Positions 1 through 6,201 of a DNA stretch of 32,168 nt are shown in pieces. Source of the DNA: Sorangium cellulosum (GTDB taxonomy: Bacteria; Myxococcota_A; Polyangia; Polyangiales; Polyangiaceae). Location of the stretch: positions 1 to 32,168 of the forward strand of contig DYPH01000072.1 of assembly GCA_020720045.1 (NCBI GenBank), given 5' to 3'. A program made the translations under genes and the position numbers. Numbering within the stretch: the stretch's first letter is position 1; the number at the start of each line of letters is the position of its first letter. The notes under the pieces are model-generated. The model was not told the origin of the DNA and did no database searches. It saw only the letters and a list, made by a program, of their open reading frames with translations.

Positions 1-78
1 TTGGTCGCCGTAGGTCGCCGAGCCGAGGTCGCTCTCGCCGTGGGTGAGGAGCACGATCGCCGTCGCCGCCTGCACGCC
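1..78 (-). CDS. Possible edge fragment of a SASA/GDSL-type esterase
   Basis: Reading the minus strand from about position 78 to the window edge gives an open frame with the stretch GVQAATAIVLLTHGESD followed by LGSATYG. The THGESD block resembles the catalytic-region motif of sialate O-acetylesterase-like (SASA) proteins, as I remember that family. The frame runs off the left edge, so only about 26 residues are visible. The esterase fragment on the plus strand starts in the same stretch, so the two would share a head-to-head junction near position 80. This is a weak call based on one short motif. Confidence 0.28.
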
Positions 79-448
79 CACGCGCCCGGTCCCGGTGATG
101 CACGTCCACGGCGACGGCGATGCCCACGTCCCCTTCAACGGCGGCAGCGGCTGCGGTGCGTCTTCGTTTGCATTTACGTCGGTTTCCGCGACCCTCGACG
201 GCTGGCGGAGCCGCAACGGCTGCGCGGCGGCGACCGACGTGGTCTTCACCCAAGGGGACGGGACGTGCGTCGGGAACCGGGGCTGCGCCGCCGACGTGAT
301 CCTCTGCACCGTGCGGGGCGGCGGGCACTCCTGGCCCGGTGGGGCGCCGAAGGCCGGCGTGAGCGACTGCGCCGACGCCCCCCAGAACACGAATTTCGGG
401 ACGAGCGAGCTCGCGTGGCGCTTTTTCCAGGGGCACCCGCGCCCCTGA
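44..448 (+). CDS. C-terminal fragment of PHB depolymerase/feruloyl esterase-like hydrolase
   Basis: The frame carries PVMHVHGDGDAHVPFNGG (about residues 17-34) and GGGHSWPGG (about 92-100), then ELAWRFFQGHPRP at the end. These match the C-terminal third of LpqC/PHB-depolymerase-type alpha/beta hydrolases: the segment with the catalytic Asp (HGDGD.HVPF) and the catalytic His (GGHSWPG), ending in the usual WxFF.HPR. Full-length members are around 300 residues; only about 134 are open here. An in-frame TAG at 11-13 blocks extension upstream, and the nucleophile-elbow half (GxSxG) is missing. The gene is therefore truncated, frameshifted or joined to other DNA near position 80. The GTG at 44 is only the first possible start in the open frame and is probably not a genuine one. 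Confidence 0.6.
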   Translation: MRSTIAVAACTPTRPVPVMHVHGDGDAHVPFNGGSGCGASSFAFTSVSATLDGWRSRNGCAAATDVVFTQGDGTCVGNRGCAADVILCTVRGGGHSWPGGAPKAGVSDCADAPQNTNFGTSELAWRFFQGHPRP

Positions 449-512
449 CCGGCCCCTGCCCTTGTGGGCCCGCCGTCGCTCGCGACGCCGCCGTTAGGGA
501 ATTGGCTGGCGT

Positions 513-531
513 TCGCGAACGGACGGGCCCT
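513..531 (+). repeat. 19-bp motif, copy 1 (upstream of a + strand gene)
   Basis: The sequence TCGCGAACGGACGGGCCCT occurs here and again, identically, at 2724-2742. Both copies lie on the plus strand a short way upstream of a plus-strand gene (starts at about 579 and 2755), and both follow a CTGGC block. This suggests a shared promoter or regulator-binding element, although the copy-to-start distances differ (47 and 12 bases). Confidence 0.5.
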
Positions 532-578
532 CGAAAACAGGCTGGCGGTTGCGCTCGGTTCCCCGTAATTCCTCGACG

Positions 579-1325
579 ATGGCCGCCTCTGCGTCTCGCA
601 TCGCCGACACCCTCCGCCAACGCGCTGGCGGGGACCACCTGCTCGGCCTCGTCGTCGACCGGCTCGTGGCAACGTTGGCCGCAAATTCCGCTTCGCGGAC
701 GGAAGCGCGCTCGGCCGACGAGGAGGCGCAGAGAAGCCTCCTGGCGCGGATCGTCGACGACACCGCCGAGCGCCTCACGAAGGCGCGGCGCACCTTCCTC
801 CACACCGATCGCCCCGAGCTCTTTGCCCTCCGAGAGGTGGTGCGTGAGCTCGGCGGCTCGGGATCAGCCTTGGGCCAAGTCTGGGAGCAGCTTGCGCGTG
901 CAGGGTACATGCATATTCGCGACGGGCGCCGGCGTTTTTCCACGCCCCACGGCCTCCTCGCCCACCCGACGAGCGACGAAATCGCCCTCGCGTTTGCGGC
1001 GAGCGGCGTGCGGGCCCTCGAAGCGGAACGCCACTTCGAAACGCTCTGCGCGAGCCTCGGCCGCCACCAGCCGCCGATCTGGGACGATCGCTTCGGGACC
1101 GACGGCTGCCGGGGCGCCATCGCCGGGCTCACCCTCCCCGGCTGGCATTGGGCCGGCACCGACGCCGAATACGCGGTGACCGCCTCCGTGCTCGCGCCGA
1201 CGCAACCCAACGTCTTTCATGCGCTTTCTGCGCTCTACGCGACCGGCGCCTCCGTCGATCGTTACGCCGACGAAGACGGCCCCGGCTTCCTCGTGCTCCG
1301 GCTCGCCCCCGTCGATTCCAACTGA
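579..1325 (+). CDS. Hypothetical protein, about 248 aa
   Basis: I do not recognise this protein. It is soluble, with no signal peptide or membrane segment. The N-terminal 90 residues are rich in Ala, Arg and Glu and probably helical. The middle contains LARAGYMHIRDGRRRFSTPHG, which could be a small winged-helix hairpin. The C-terminal 100 residues are richer in aromatic residues and Gly, with PPIWDDRFGTDGCRGA. The start is taken at the ATG at 579 because the residues before it (from 549) look non-coding; no good Shine-Dalgarno sequence decides between them. The gene ends tail-to-tail inside the convergent YdeI-like gene, with a 64-base overlap, so one of the two C-termini is probably poorly conserved. 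Confidence 0.6.
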   Translation: MAASASRIADTLRQRAGGDHLLGLVVDRLVATLAANSASRTEARSADEEAQRSLLARIVDDTAERLTKARRTFLHTDRPELFALREVVRELGGSGSALGQVWEQLARAGYMHIRDGRRRFSTPHGLLAHPTSDEIALAFAASGVRALEAERHFETLCASLGRHQPPIWDDRFGTDGCRGAIAGLTLPGWHWAGTDAEYAVTASVLAPTQPNVFHALSALYATGASVDRYADEDGPGFLVLRLAPVDSN

Positions 1326-1903
1326 GGGGCGGCGACCGGGTGGATTCGATCCCCGCGTGCGCACAGCGCGACGAACTTGGCGATGTTTGCCGCACGGGTC
1401 TCCGGCTTTTTGACGGAGGAGATCCGGTAGAGGATCGCGTAGCGGTTGGCGCTGTCGAGGGCGGCGAAGAAGGCTTCGGCGGCCGGATCGACGGCGAGGG
1501 CTGCAACAAAATCGGGAGGAACTTCGATGGTTTTCGCGCCGTGGTAGGCGCGCTCCCAGCGACCATCTTCCTTGGCGCGGGCGACCTCGCGGAGGCCGGG
1601 CGGCTGCATCTTCCCCGCCGCGACGAGCACCTCGATTTTGGCGCAATTGATCTTCGACCAGGGGCTCTTCGCGTTGCGCCGGGTGAAGCGCTGGAGGAAG
1701 GCGGCGTCGTCGAGGGCGCGCTTCTGGCTGTCGATCCAGCCCCAGCAGAGGGCGGCGTCGAGGGCGAGCGCATAGGTAAACGCCGGAGTTTTCTTCGGAA
1801 GTCGGAGCCACACCCCCGGCGAAGTGGCGTGGTGCTCGGCGAGCCAGGCGGCCCACGCGGCGGCATCGTCGAGGGCCAAGACGGGGAGCTCAGGGGCGAC
1901 CAT
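1262..1903 (-). CDS. YdeI/OmpD-associated family protein
   Basis: The 213-residue product begins with PVLALDDAAAWAAWLAEHH and contains SPGVWLRLPKK, then ALCWGWIDSQKRALDDAAFLQRFTRRNAKSPWSKIN. This block (the WGWIDSQ...RFTPR...SxWSxxN pattern) is the hallmark of the YdeI/OmpD-associated family, sometimes annotated as bacteriocin-protection proteins. The C-terminal part (ANRYAILYRISSVKKPETRAANIAKFVALCARG) matches the helical tail of the family. About 20 further residues after that tail are Ser/Pro-rich and lie in the overlap with the convergent gene. The molecular function of the family is not well defined. Cytoplasmic and probably monocistronic, with its own start at 1903. Confidence 0.85.
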   Translation of the reverse strand: MVAPELPVLALDDAAAWAAWLAEHHATSPGVWLRLPKKTPAFTYALALDAALCWGWIDSQKRALDDAAFLQRFTRRNAKSPWSKINCAKIEVLVAAGKMQPPGLREVARAKEDGRWERAYHGAKTIEVPPDFVAALAVDPAAEAFFAALDSANRYAILYRISSVKKPETRAANIAKFVALCARGDRIHPVAAPQLESTGASRSTRKPGPSSSA

Positions 1904-2023
1904 GGGCGGAACCTACCAAAAGGGGCCGATGGCCGATTCCTGAAAGAGTGCGTGCAATGGGGAAGAATCGGCCTAGCGTCGAGGGTGAGTTCGAGAACCG
2001 CGACCCCTACAAAGGACGAAACG

Positions 2024-2164
2024 ATGGGCGACAAATCTCCGAAGGCGAAAGACAAATCGAAGAAGCAGGACGCGGCCGATAAGTCCCAGAAGGCTGCCGC
2101 CGCAGCAAAGAAGGCGGCCCCGCCGGCGCCGGCCGCTGCAGCAGGCGCAAAAAAGGGCAAGTAG
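2024..2164 (+). CDS. Small Lys/Ala-rich basic protein, 46 aa
   Basis: The ATG at 2024 is preceded by AAAGGA with a 7-base spacer. The 46-residue product starts MGDKSPKAKDKSKKQDAADK and continues into an Ala/Pro-rich tail ending GAKKGK. Small proteins beginning MGDKSPK are recurrent in many proteobacterial genomes and have no known function. The composition (about a quarter Lys, a third Ala) suggests an unstructured, possibly nucleic-acid-binding polypeptide. A nested hairpin follows directly after the stop codon. Confidence 0.7.
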   Translation: MGDKSPKAKDKSKKQDAADKSQKAAAAAKKAAPPAPAAAAGAKKGK

Positions 2165-2184
2165 TCCCTTTCTGCCGCGACAGG

Positions 2185-2237
2185 ATCCCCTTTGTCTCCG
2201 AAGAGAATCTCAGATTCTTTCGGGCTGCGAAGGGGAT
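2185..2237. terminator. Nested hairpin between convergent genes, likely bidirectional terminator
   Basis: An inner stem pairs AGAATCT (2204-2210) with AGATTCT (2212-2218). It is extended by CCGAA/TTCGG with a single bulge. An outer stem pairs ATCCCCTT (2185-2192) with AAGGGGAT (2230-2237). The structure sits between two convergent genes (stops at 2164 and 2246), the expected place for a two-way terminator. Confidence 0.6.
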
Positions 2238-2245
2238 TTGTGCGT

Positions 2246-2638
2246 TCAGGCGCTGAGGCCGAGCCAGGCGCGCACGTAGGCGGCGATCTCCTGCTCCTTG
2301 GCGGCAAAATCGGCGGCATCGGCTAGCGGGATGAGCGCGCGATCGGCACCGAGGAGCTCGCCAAGCGTCGCGGCGATCGGCGGGCTTGCCGTTGTAAATG
2401 CGAGCTTTTTCGCATCCCGATGGAGGACAAGCCGAAGGCCGACGCCGGTCGGTTGCCCTTTCTTGACGGGGAACTGGAAGGTCGCGAAGAACAACCCGCT
2501 GCGAACCTCCTGAAAGCTGGGGGAATTCCACTTGATGGCGGCGACGACGCCCCCGACCCCAAGCAGGAGCGCGGCGAGCGGTTCAGCGATGGCGCGCTGG
2601 GCTTCCGGGAGGGCGGCGATGGCGGCGGCGACGGGCAT
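2246..2638 (-). CDS. DUF1801/YdhG-like small protein
   Basis: The 130-residue product has an Ala/Leu-rich helical first 40 residues, then AAIKWNSPSFQ and LFFATFQFPVKKGQPTGVGLRLVLHRDAK. The IKWN.PSF motif after a helix, followed by short beta strands, is typical of the DUF1801 (YdhG-like) fold, whose function is unsettled. The second half ends with helices (ADFAAKEQEIAAYVRAWLGLSA). Cytoplasmic. It is divergent from the DUF3817 membrane protein gene, with a 19-base palindrome between them. The family call rests on a short motif. Confidence 0.65.
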   Translation of the reverse strand: MPVAAAIAALPEAQRAIAEPLAALLLGVGGVVAAIKWNSPSFQEVRSGLFFATFQFPVKKGQPTGVGLRLVLHRDAKKLAFTTASPPIAATLGELLGADRALIPLADAADFAAKEQEIAAYVRAWLGLSA

Positions 2639-2685
2639 GGCGCGTAGAGGTACGGGATCGCGGCAGCGCGGAGCAAGCGAGGCGC

Positions 2686-2704
2686 AAGGCCCGCTGCGGG
2701 CCTT
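2686..2704. promoter_or_regulatory. Perfect palindrome in a divergent intergenic region
   Basis: AAGGCCCGC (2686-2694) and GCGGGCCTT (2696-2704) are exact inverted repeats around a single T. The palindrome lies between the divergent genes that start at 2638 and 2755, so it could be an operator. A 1-base loop argues against an RNA hairpin and for a double-stranded DNA site. It could also be chance in such GC-rich DNA. Confidence 0.35.
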
Positions 2705-2723
2705 TGTGCAAAACCTCTGGCCG

Positions 2724-2742
2724 TCGCGAACGGACGGGCCCT
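2724..2742 (+). repeat. 19-bp motif, copy 2 (upstream of DUF3817 gene)
   Basis: This is identical to the motif at 513-531 (TCGCGAACGGACGGGCCCT). It ends 12 bases before the ATG at 2755. The continuation CCCTAGA could supply a -10-like box. If so, the transcript would have almost no leader, in keeping with the lack of a Shine-Dalgarno sequence before that ATG. Confidence 0.5.
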
Positions 2743-2754
2743 AGACCACTCCCC

Positions 2755-3075
2755 ATGAACCCCCTTCGGATGTTGCGCGTCGTCGGTTTTGCCGAAGGCC
2801 TCTCGTTCCTCTTTCTCCTTTTCGTCGCGGTGCCGCTCAAGCATCTCGCGCATATTCCGGGCCCGGTACGCATCTGCGGCGCGCTCCATGGCGGCCTCTT
2901 TCTGCTGTTCCTCGTTTCGCTCCTCCGGGCGACCCTCGAACACGAATGGAAGGCGACGACGGCGCTACGCCTCTTCGTGCTGTCGCTGATCCCCTTCGGT
3001 TTCGTCGGCGTCGATCGCTTCGTAAGCGCTGAAATCGCCCGAGAAACGGCGACGACGACCCCTGGGAACGCCTAG
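2755..3075 (+). CDS. DUF3817 domain integral membrane protein
   Basis: The 106-residue product starts MNPLRMLRVVGFAEGLSFLF. It has three hydrophobic segments (about residues 8-29, 42-60 and 70-87). LRVVGFAEGLSFLFLLFVAVPLKH followed by VRICGALHGGLFLLFLVSLL matches the DUF3817 pattern (AE..S...L....PLK......V...G..HG..F). The role of the family is unknown. The start was placed at 2755 because the first hydrophobic segment begins there; the 17 upstream in-frame residues are Arg-rich and overlap the 19-bp motif. There is no clear Shine-Dalgarno sequence, so the mRNA may be leaderless or nearly so. Confidence 0.8.
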   Translation: MNPLRMLRVVGFAEGLSFLFLLFVAVPLKHLAHIPGPVRICGALHGGLFLLFLVSLLRATLEHEWKATTALRLFVLSLIPFGFVGVDRFVSAEIARETATTTPGNA

Positions 3076-3159
3076 CGCGGGGTGGGCCCCAAAAAAGTGC
3101 AACGGCCCGACGATTGTCGTTGACCGTCGACAGGGGTCTGCGTAGAAGCAGCCTCACTT

Positions 3160-3235
3160 TCCGGTTTAGCTCAGTCGGTAGAGCGGGTGACTGTTAATCA
3201 CCATGTCGTAGGTTCAAGTCCTACAACCGGAGCCA
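3160..3235 (+). tRNA. tRNA-Asn (anticodon GTT), CCA encoded
   Basis: The cloverleaf is complete. The acceptor stem is TCCGGTT/AACCGGA, the D-arm AGCTCAGTCGGTAGAGC, and the anticodon stem GGTGA/TCACC around the loop CTGTTAA (anticodon GTT at 3193-3195). The T-arm is GTAGG-TTCAAGT-CCTAC, the discriminator G, and the terminal CCA is encoded at 3233-3235. GTT reads Asn codons. A hairpin terminator follows. The 3' end of a tRNA is a common integration site, and the accessory island begins just to the right. Confidence 0.97.
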
Positions 3236-3563
3236 TTTCTACCTCGTCGCCAACAAGGGGCGAGGGTCGGTGAACAGAAGCCCCCAAGGAGAAATCCGAG
3301 GGGGCTTCTTCTTTTCTGGGCTTGTTTCCGCGACCTTCGCGCGCACGCCGGGCGCGCGCGGGGACGGCGCCGCGCGGAACAGAGAGCGCGCCCTCGCGAT
3401 CACCGTCGCCGCCGCGGACAGCTTCTCGCCTCTCTCTGCGTCCGCCGGGGAGAGAGAAGCCGAGAGCGATTAACAGGTGGCGCTAAACGCTAAACGCGGG
3501 TGCATGGCGTGGGCGCGGGGCGAGCTGCGCGGCGTGGGTGATCGGTGCACCCGCGCTGCTTCA
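3236..3563. other. Gap between tRNA-Asn and the island; terminator only
   Basis: This gap of about 330 bases contains the terminator after the tRNA and no convincing gene. The open frame at 3270-3473 has low-quality composition and overlaps the terminator. A short tandem CGCTAAACGCTAAACGC lies at about 3481-3497, near the end of the convergent protease gene. I found no copy of the tRNA 3' end elsewhere in the window. Confidence 0.6.
3276..3316 (+). terminator. Rho-independent terminator after tRNA-Asn
   Basis: A perfect 10-bp stem pairs AGAAGCCCCC (3276-3285) with GGGGGCTTCT (3300-3309), with a 14-base loop, followed by the T-rich run TCTTTTC. It lies about 40 bases downstream of the tRNA CCA and would end the tRNA transcript. 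Confidence 0.85.
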
Positions 3564-4466
3564 TCACCCCCGACGAGCGGCGTCTTGGGCCGCCCACGTC
3601 TCGCGCAGATGCTGAAGCGCCGACTTCGGACGGCTCGTCGGCGCGCAGCGCGCGAGGATGACCTTCCATCCGTTCCGAGCTGCAGCCGCCTCCGCGACGA
3701 TCCCGGCGACCTCGGCGGGGTCGACGCGCTCCTCCGAGATGCGCCGCTCCGCCCCGTACTCGGCGGCCAGAGCCCGGCGCTCGGCGGGGTTCTTCGCGCG
3801 CTCGAGCACGCGCGCATACGCCTCGCACGAGTACGCGAAGGTCTCGCGCTTGCGGTACTCGATGTCGAGGAGCCACTCCTTCGTCCTCGTCTCGCGAAGG
3901 CCGACGGTGGCGCGCTTGCAGTTGTGGAAGATGTGCGCGGCCTCGTGGACGACGAAGTCGGCGAAGGGATCGTCCTCGGTGAAGTAGTCGGGCGAGACGT
4001 AGCAGGTCGTCTCCTCGCTCAGCCCAACGAGTCGCGGCGCGTTGTCGCCGAGCAGCTCGGCACCGAGGCTCGCGAGGTACAGGTTCGCCAGCGTCCAGGC
4101 CGAGCTGTCGTAGCCGTGCTCGATCATGATCGGCTCGATGTTCGCGCTCGTGAGGAAGACGACGGACTTCTGGAGCGTCGCGAGCACTGCGTCCTGCTCC
4201 ACGCGCGGGAACAGCCCGCGCACCATCGGCTCGACCTTGGCCCGCGTCAGGGCGACGGTGTCCGCCTGCGGCAGCGGCTCGTGGGCGAGTCCCTCGGCAA
4301 GTCGGCGGACCTCGCGAACGAGGGCACCGCGGAGGTCATCGTGGGCGCGGTTCGCGCGATCCATGAAGCCGTTCCCTGGCCAGGCCGCATGGTGCGGGTC
4401 GGTCTCGCCGGTCCGGATGTAGCGCTCGACCTCGTCGGCGATCGTGGTGGGCGCGCTCTTCCTCAC
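3564..4466 (-). CDS. Putative zinc metallopeptidase (zincin), 300 aa
   Basis: The protein carries FVVHEAAHIFHN, an HExxH zinc-binding and catalytic motif, at about residues 172-183. About 30 residues later comes KRETFAYSCEAYARVLE, whose first Glu fits the third zinc ligand of a gluzincin. The N-terminal half is helical and soluble; there is no signal peptide. I do not recognise a named family. It starts with GTG at 4466 and is divergent from the sigma-54 activator gene, about 120 bases away, so the two may share a regulatory region. By position it could belong to the same stress or defence island, as a protease effector or processing enzyme, or it could be independent. The motif is clear; substrate and role are unknown. 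Confidence 0.75.
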   Translation of the reverse strand: MRKSAPTTIADEVERYIRTGETDPHHAAWPGNGFMDRANRAHDDLRGALVREVRRLAEGLAHEPLPQADTVALTRAKVEPMVRGLFPRVEQDAVLATLQKSVVFLTSANIEPIMIEHGYDSSAWTLANLYLASLGAELLGDNAPRLVGLSEETTCYVSPDYFTEDDPFADFVVHEAAHIFHNCKRATVGLRETRTKEWLLDIEYRKRETFAYSCEAYARVLERAKNPAERRALAAEYGAERRISEERVDPAEVAGIVAEAAAARNGWKVILARCAPTSRPKSALQHLRETWAAQDAARRG

Positions 4467-4511
4467 CGGCGCATCCTACCCCGGCCTCCCAGTGTCGCCG
4501 AGCGGCCCGCG

Positions 4512-4528
4512 CACCGGGCGGACCGGTG
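4512..4528. promoter_or_regulatory. Inverted repeat between protease gene and activator gene
   Basis: CACCGG (4512-4517) and CCGGTG (4523-4528) are exact inverted repeats with a 5-base spacer. They lie in the short divergent region 4467-4584. The site could bind the activator itself or another regulator controlling both genes. Only 6-bp arms in GC-rich DNA make chance a real possibility. Confidence 0.3.
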
Positions 4529-4584
4529 ATCCGCTGAGCACAAGGACGATTGTTCCTCCGCAAGGTTCCTTGTACCCTGGCCCC

Positions 4585-6102
4585 ATGCGGCGGGTCCTCC
4601 TTGCGTGGGTCGGGGTCTCGGACCTGAACGGACCGGGAAAAGAGGCGACCGGGGATCTCGGGCCGGTCGCCCAGGCCCTTGCCGTGCGTCCCTTCGACCA
4701 GGTCGTATTGCTCGAGTACTTCGGGAAGCCGGCGCACCAGGAGATGCTGCCCGGCTACGTTGCTTGGCTTCGCGCACGGACCACCGCCGACGTGGTGGAG
4801 CGCCCGGAAGCACTTCGTGGGCCTACGGACTTCGGCGGCATCTACGAGGCTGCCCGCAGTGCGTGCAGGAGCGCGCTTGAAGCGGGCGGTCCGGGCAGCA
4901 CCTCGCTTTCCTTCCACCTGAGTTCAGGCGCGCCTCCGATGGCGGCCGTCTGGATGCTGCTGGGCAAGACACTCTTCCCGGCCGAGTTGATCGAGTCCTC
5001 GCGCGAACAGGGCGTGAAGACCGCCGAGATCCCGTTCGACATCGCGGCGGAGTTCCTGCCGGACCTCCTGCGTGAGCAAGACGAGCGGCTGCGGGAGCAG
5101 AGCGCCGCCGAGCCACCGGCGACGCCTGAGTTCGCGGACATCATCCACCGTAGCCGCGTGATGACCCGGCTGGTTCAGCGCTCACGCCGAGTGGCCATCC
5201 GGAACGTGCCGGTGTTGATCGAGGGAGAGTCCGGCACCGGCAAGGAGCTGCTCGCGCGGGCGATTCACCAAGCAAGCCCCCGTCGCGGAAAGCCCTTCGT
5301 CGCGGTCAACTGCGGAGCGATTCCCGAGCAGCTGATCGAGTCCGAGCTCTTCGGCATCGCGAAGGGCGTCGCCACGGGGACCGACGCGCGGGAGGGCTTC
5401 TTCAAAGTAGCCGATGGCGGGGTCCTGTTCCTCGACGAACTCGGCGAGCTCCCCGGGTCCGCGCAGGTGAAACTCCTTCGCGCGCTGCAGGAAGGAGCCG
5501 TCACCAAGCTCGGAACCCGAACACCCGAGAAGGTCGACGTGCGCGTGGTCGCGGCCACCAACCGCAACCTCGCCGACGAGGTCGCCGCGGGCCGGTTCCG
5601 CGAGGACCTCTTCTACCGGCTCGCGGTTGCGGTGCTGAAGATTCCTCCGCTGCGCGAGCGCTCGGGCGACGTTGGCTTGCTCGTCGATCGACTGCTCGAA
5701 CAGGTGAACCGGGAGTCCGCAGGCGACCCCGGGTTCAAGGACAAGAAGCTTTCTGCCGGCGCAAGAAATCTTCTCCTTGCTCACCCGTGGCCCGGCAACG
5801 TCCGCGAGCTGCTGAACACGCTCCGGCGCGCTGCCATCTGGACCGAGTCGAACACGATCTCGGCCGAAGACGCACGCGAGGCCCTCCTCCCGGTGCCGGG
5901 CGCCCGGCGCCACGACGTGCTCGGACGGCCACTCGGCGGCGGCCTCAACCTCCCTGAACTACTGAGTGAAGTCGCGAAGCACTATTTCGATCGCGCGCTC
6001 GACGAAGCCGCCGGCAACAAGACCAAGGCCGCGGAGCTCGTCGGCCTTCCGAGCTACCAAACCCTCACAAACTGGCTGCAGCGCTACGGAGTGAAGCGAT
6101 GA
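4585..6102 (+). CDS. Sigma-54-dependent activator with RtcR/CARF-like sensor domain
   Basis: The 505-residue protein has three parts. Residues 1-165 form a Rossmann-like sensor with HLSSGAPPMAAVWMLLGK (about 111-128) and IPFDIAAEFLPDLL, resembling the N-terminal CARF-type domain of RtcR-family regulators. Residues 185-420 are the sigma-54-interacting AAA+ domain: Walker A GESGTGKE (214-221), Walker B LFLDE (281-285), sensor I VVAATNRN, arginine-finger region FREDLFYRL, and WPGNVREL. The C-terminus is a Fis-type helix-turn-helix (AGNKTKAAELVGLPSYQTLTNWLQRYG). The loop normally reading GAFTGA is GVATGT (261-266). The ATG at 4585 was chosen because the sensor's first strand begins there, although no clear Shine-Dalgarno sequence precedes it. 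A sigma-54 promoter lies 30 bases downstream of the stop, so this regulator very likely drives the operon from 6202. RtcR proteins sense RNA ends or cyclic phosphates; the ligand here is unknown. Confidence 0.92.
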   Translation: MRRVLLAWVGVSDLNGPGKEATGDLGPVAQALAVRPFDQVVLLEYFGKPAHQEMLPGYVAWLRARTTADVVERPEALRGPTDFGGIYEAARSACRSALEAGGPGSTSLSFHLSSGAPPMAAVWMLLGKTLFPAELIESSREQGVKTAEIPFDIAAEFLPDLLREQDERLREQSAAEPPATPEFADIIHRSRVMTRLVQRSRRVAIRNVPVLIEGESGTGKELLARAIHQASPRRGKPFVAVNCGAIPEQLIESELFGIAKGVATGTDAREGFFKVADGGVLFLDELGELPGSAQVKLLRALQEGAVTKLGTRTPEKVDVRVVAATNRNLADEVAAGRFREDLFYRLAVAVLKIPPLRERSGDVGLLVDRLLEQVNRESAGDPGFKDKKLSAGARNLLLAHPWPGNVRELLNTLRRAAIWTESNTISAEDAREALLPVPGARRHDVLGRPLGGGLNLPELLSEVAKHYFDRALDEAAGNKTKAAELVGLPSYQTLTNWLQRYGVKR

Positions 6103-6131
6103 AACCGCCTCCGGCGACGCAGAGTTTCTCG

Positions 6132-6148
6132 CTGGCACGGCGTTCGCT
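6132..6148 (+). promoter_or_regulatory. Sigma-54 (-24/-12) promoter for the operon
   Basis: The sequence CTGGCACGGCGTTCGCT matches the RpoN consensus YTGGCACG-N4-TTGCW with one mismatch (TCGC instead of TTGC). The invariant GG (6134-6135) and GC (6146-6147) are at the required 12-base offset. Predicted transcription start is near 6159, giving a leader of about 43 bases with AAAGGAG ahead of the ATG at 6202. It sits between the sigma-54 activator gene and the gene set it would control. Confidence 0.85.
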
Positions 6149-6201
6149 TTACGGCCTCTCGGTCGCCGCATTCCGCGGCATCAACCGAAAGGAGCCGTTC
6201 G

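Noticed and set aside
1-1179. Long plus-strand open frame covering the left edge
   Set aside because: It is an Arg/Pro-rich shadow frame of the esterase fragment and the hypothetical gene at 579; no conserved motif.
1148-2164. Plus-strand frame of 338 codons
   Set aside because: Only its last 46 codons (from 2024, with a Shine-Dalgarno sequence) look real; the rest is antisense to the YdeI-like gene.
864-2319. Long minus-strand frames 864-1856 and 1129-2319
   Set aside because: Arg/Pro/Ala-rich shadows of the YdeI-like gene and its neighbours in GC-rich DNA.
3477-4529. Plus-strand frame of 350 codons opposite the metalloprotease gene
   Set aside because: Antisense shadow; the minus-strand frame carries the HExxH motif and normal protein composition.
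4550-4576. Possible sigma-70 promoter for the activator (TTGTTC ... TGTACC)
   Set aside because: The spacer is only 15 bases and the -10 box is poor; not strong enough to report as a feature.
5182-5913. Minus-strand frame inside the sigma-54 activator
   Set aside because: Shadow of the AAA+ domain, whose motifs are all on the plus strand.
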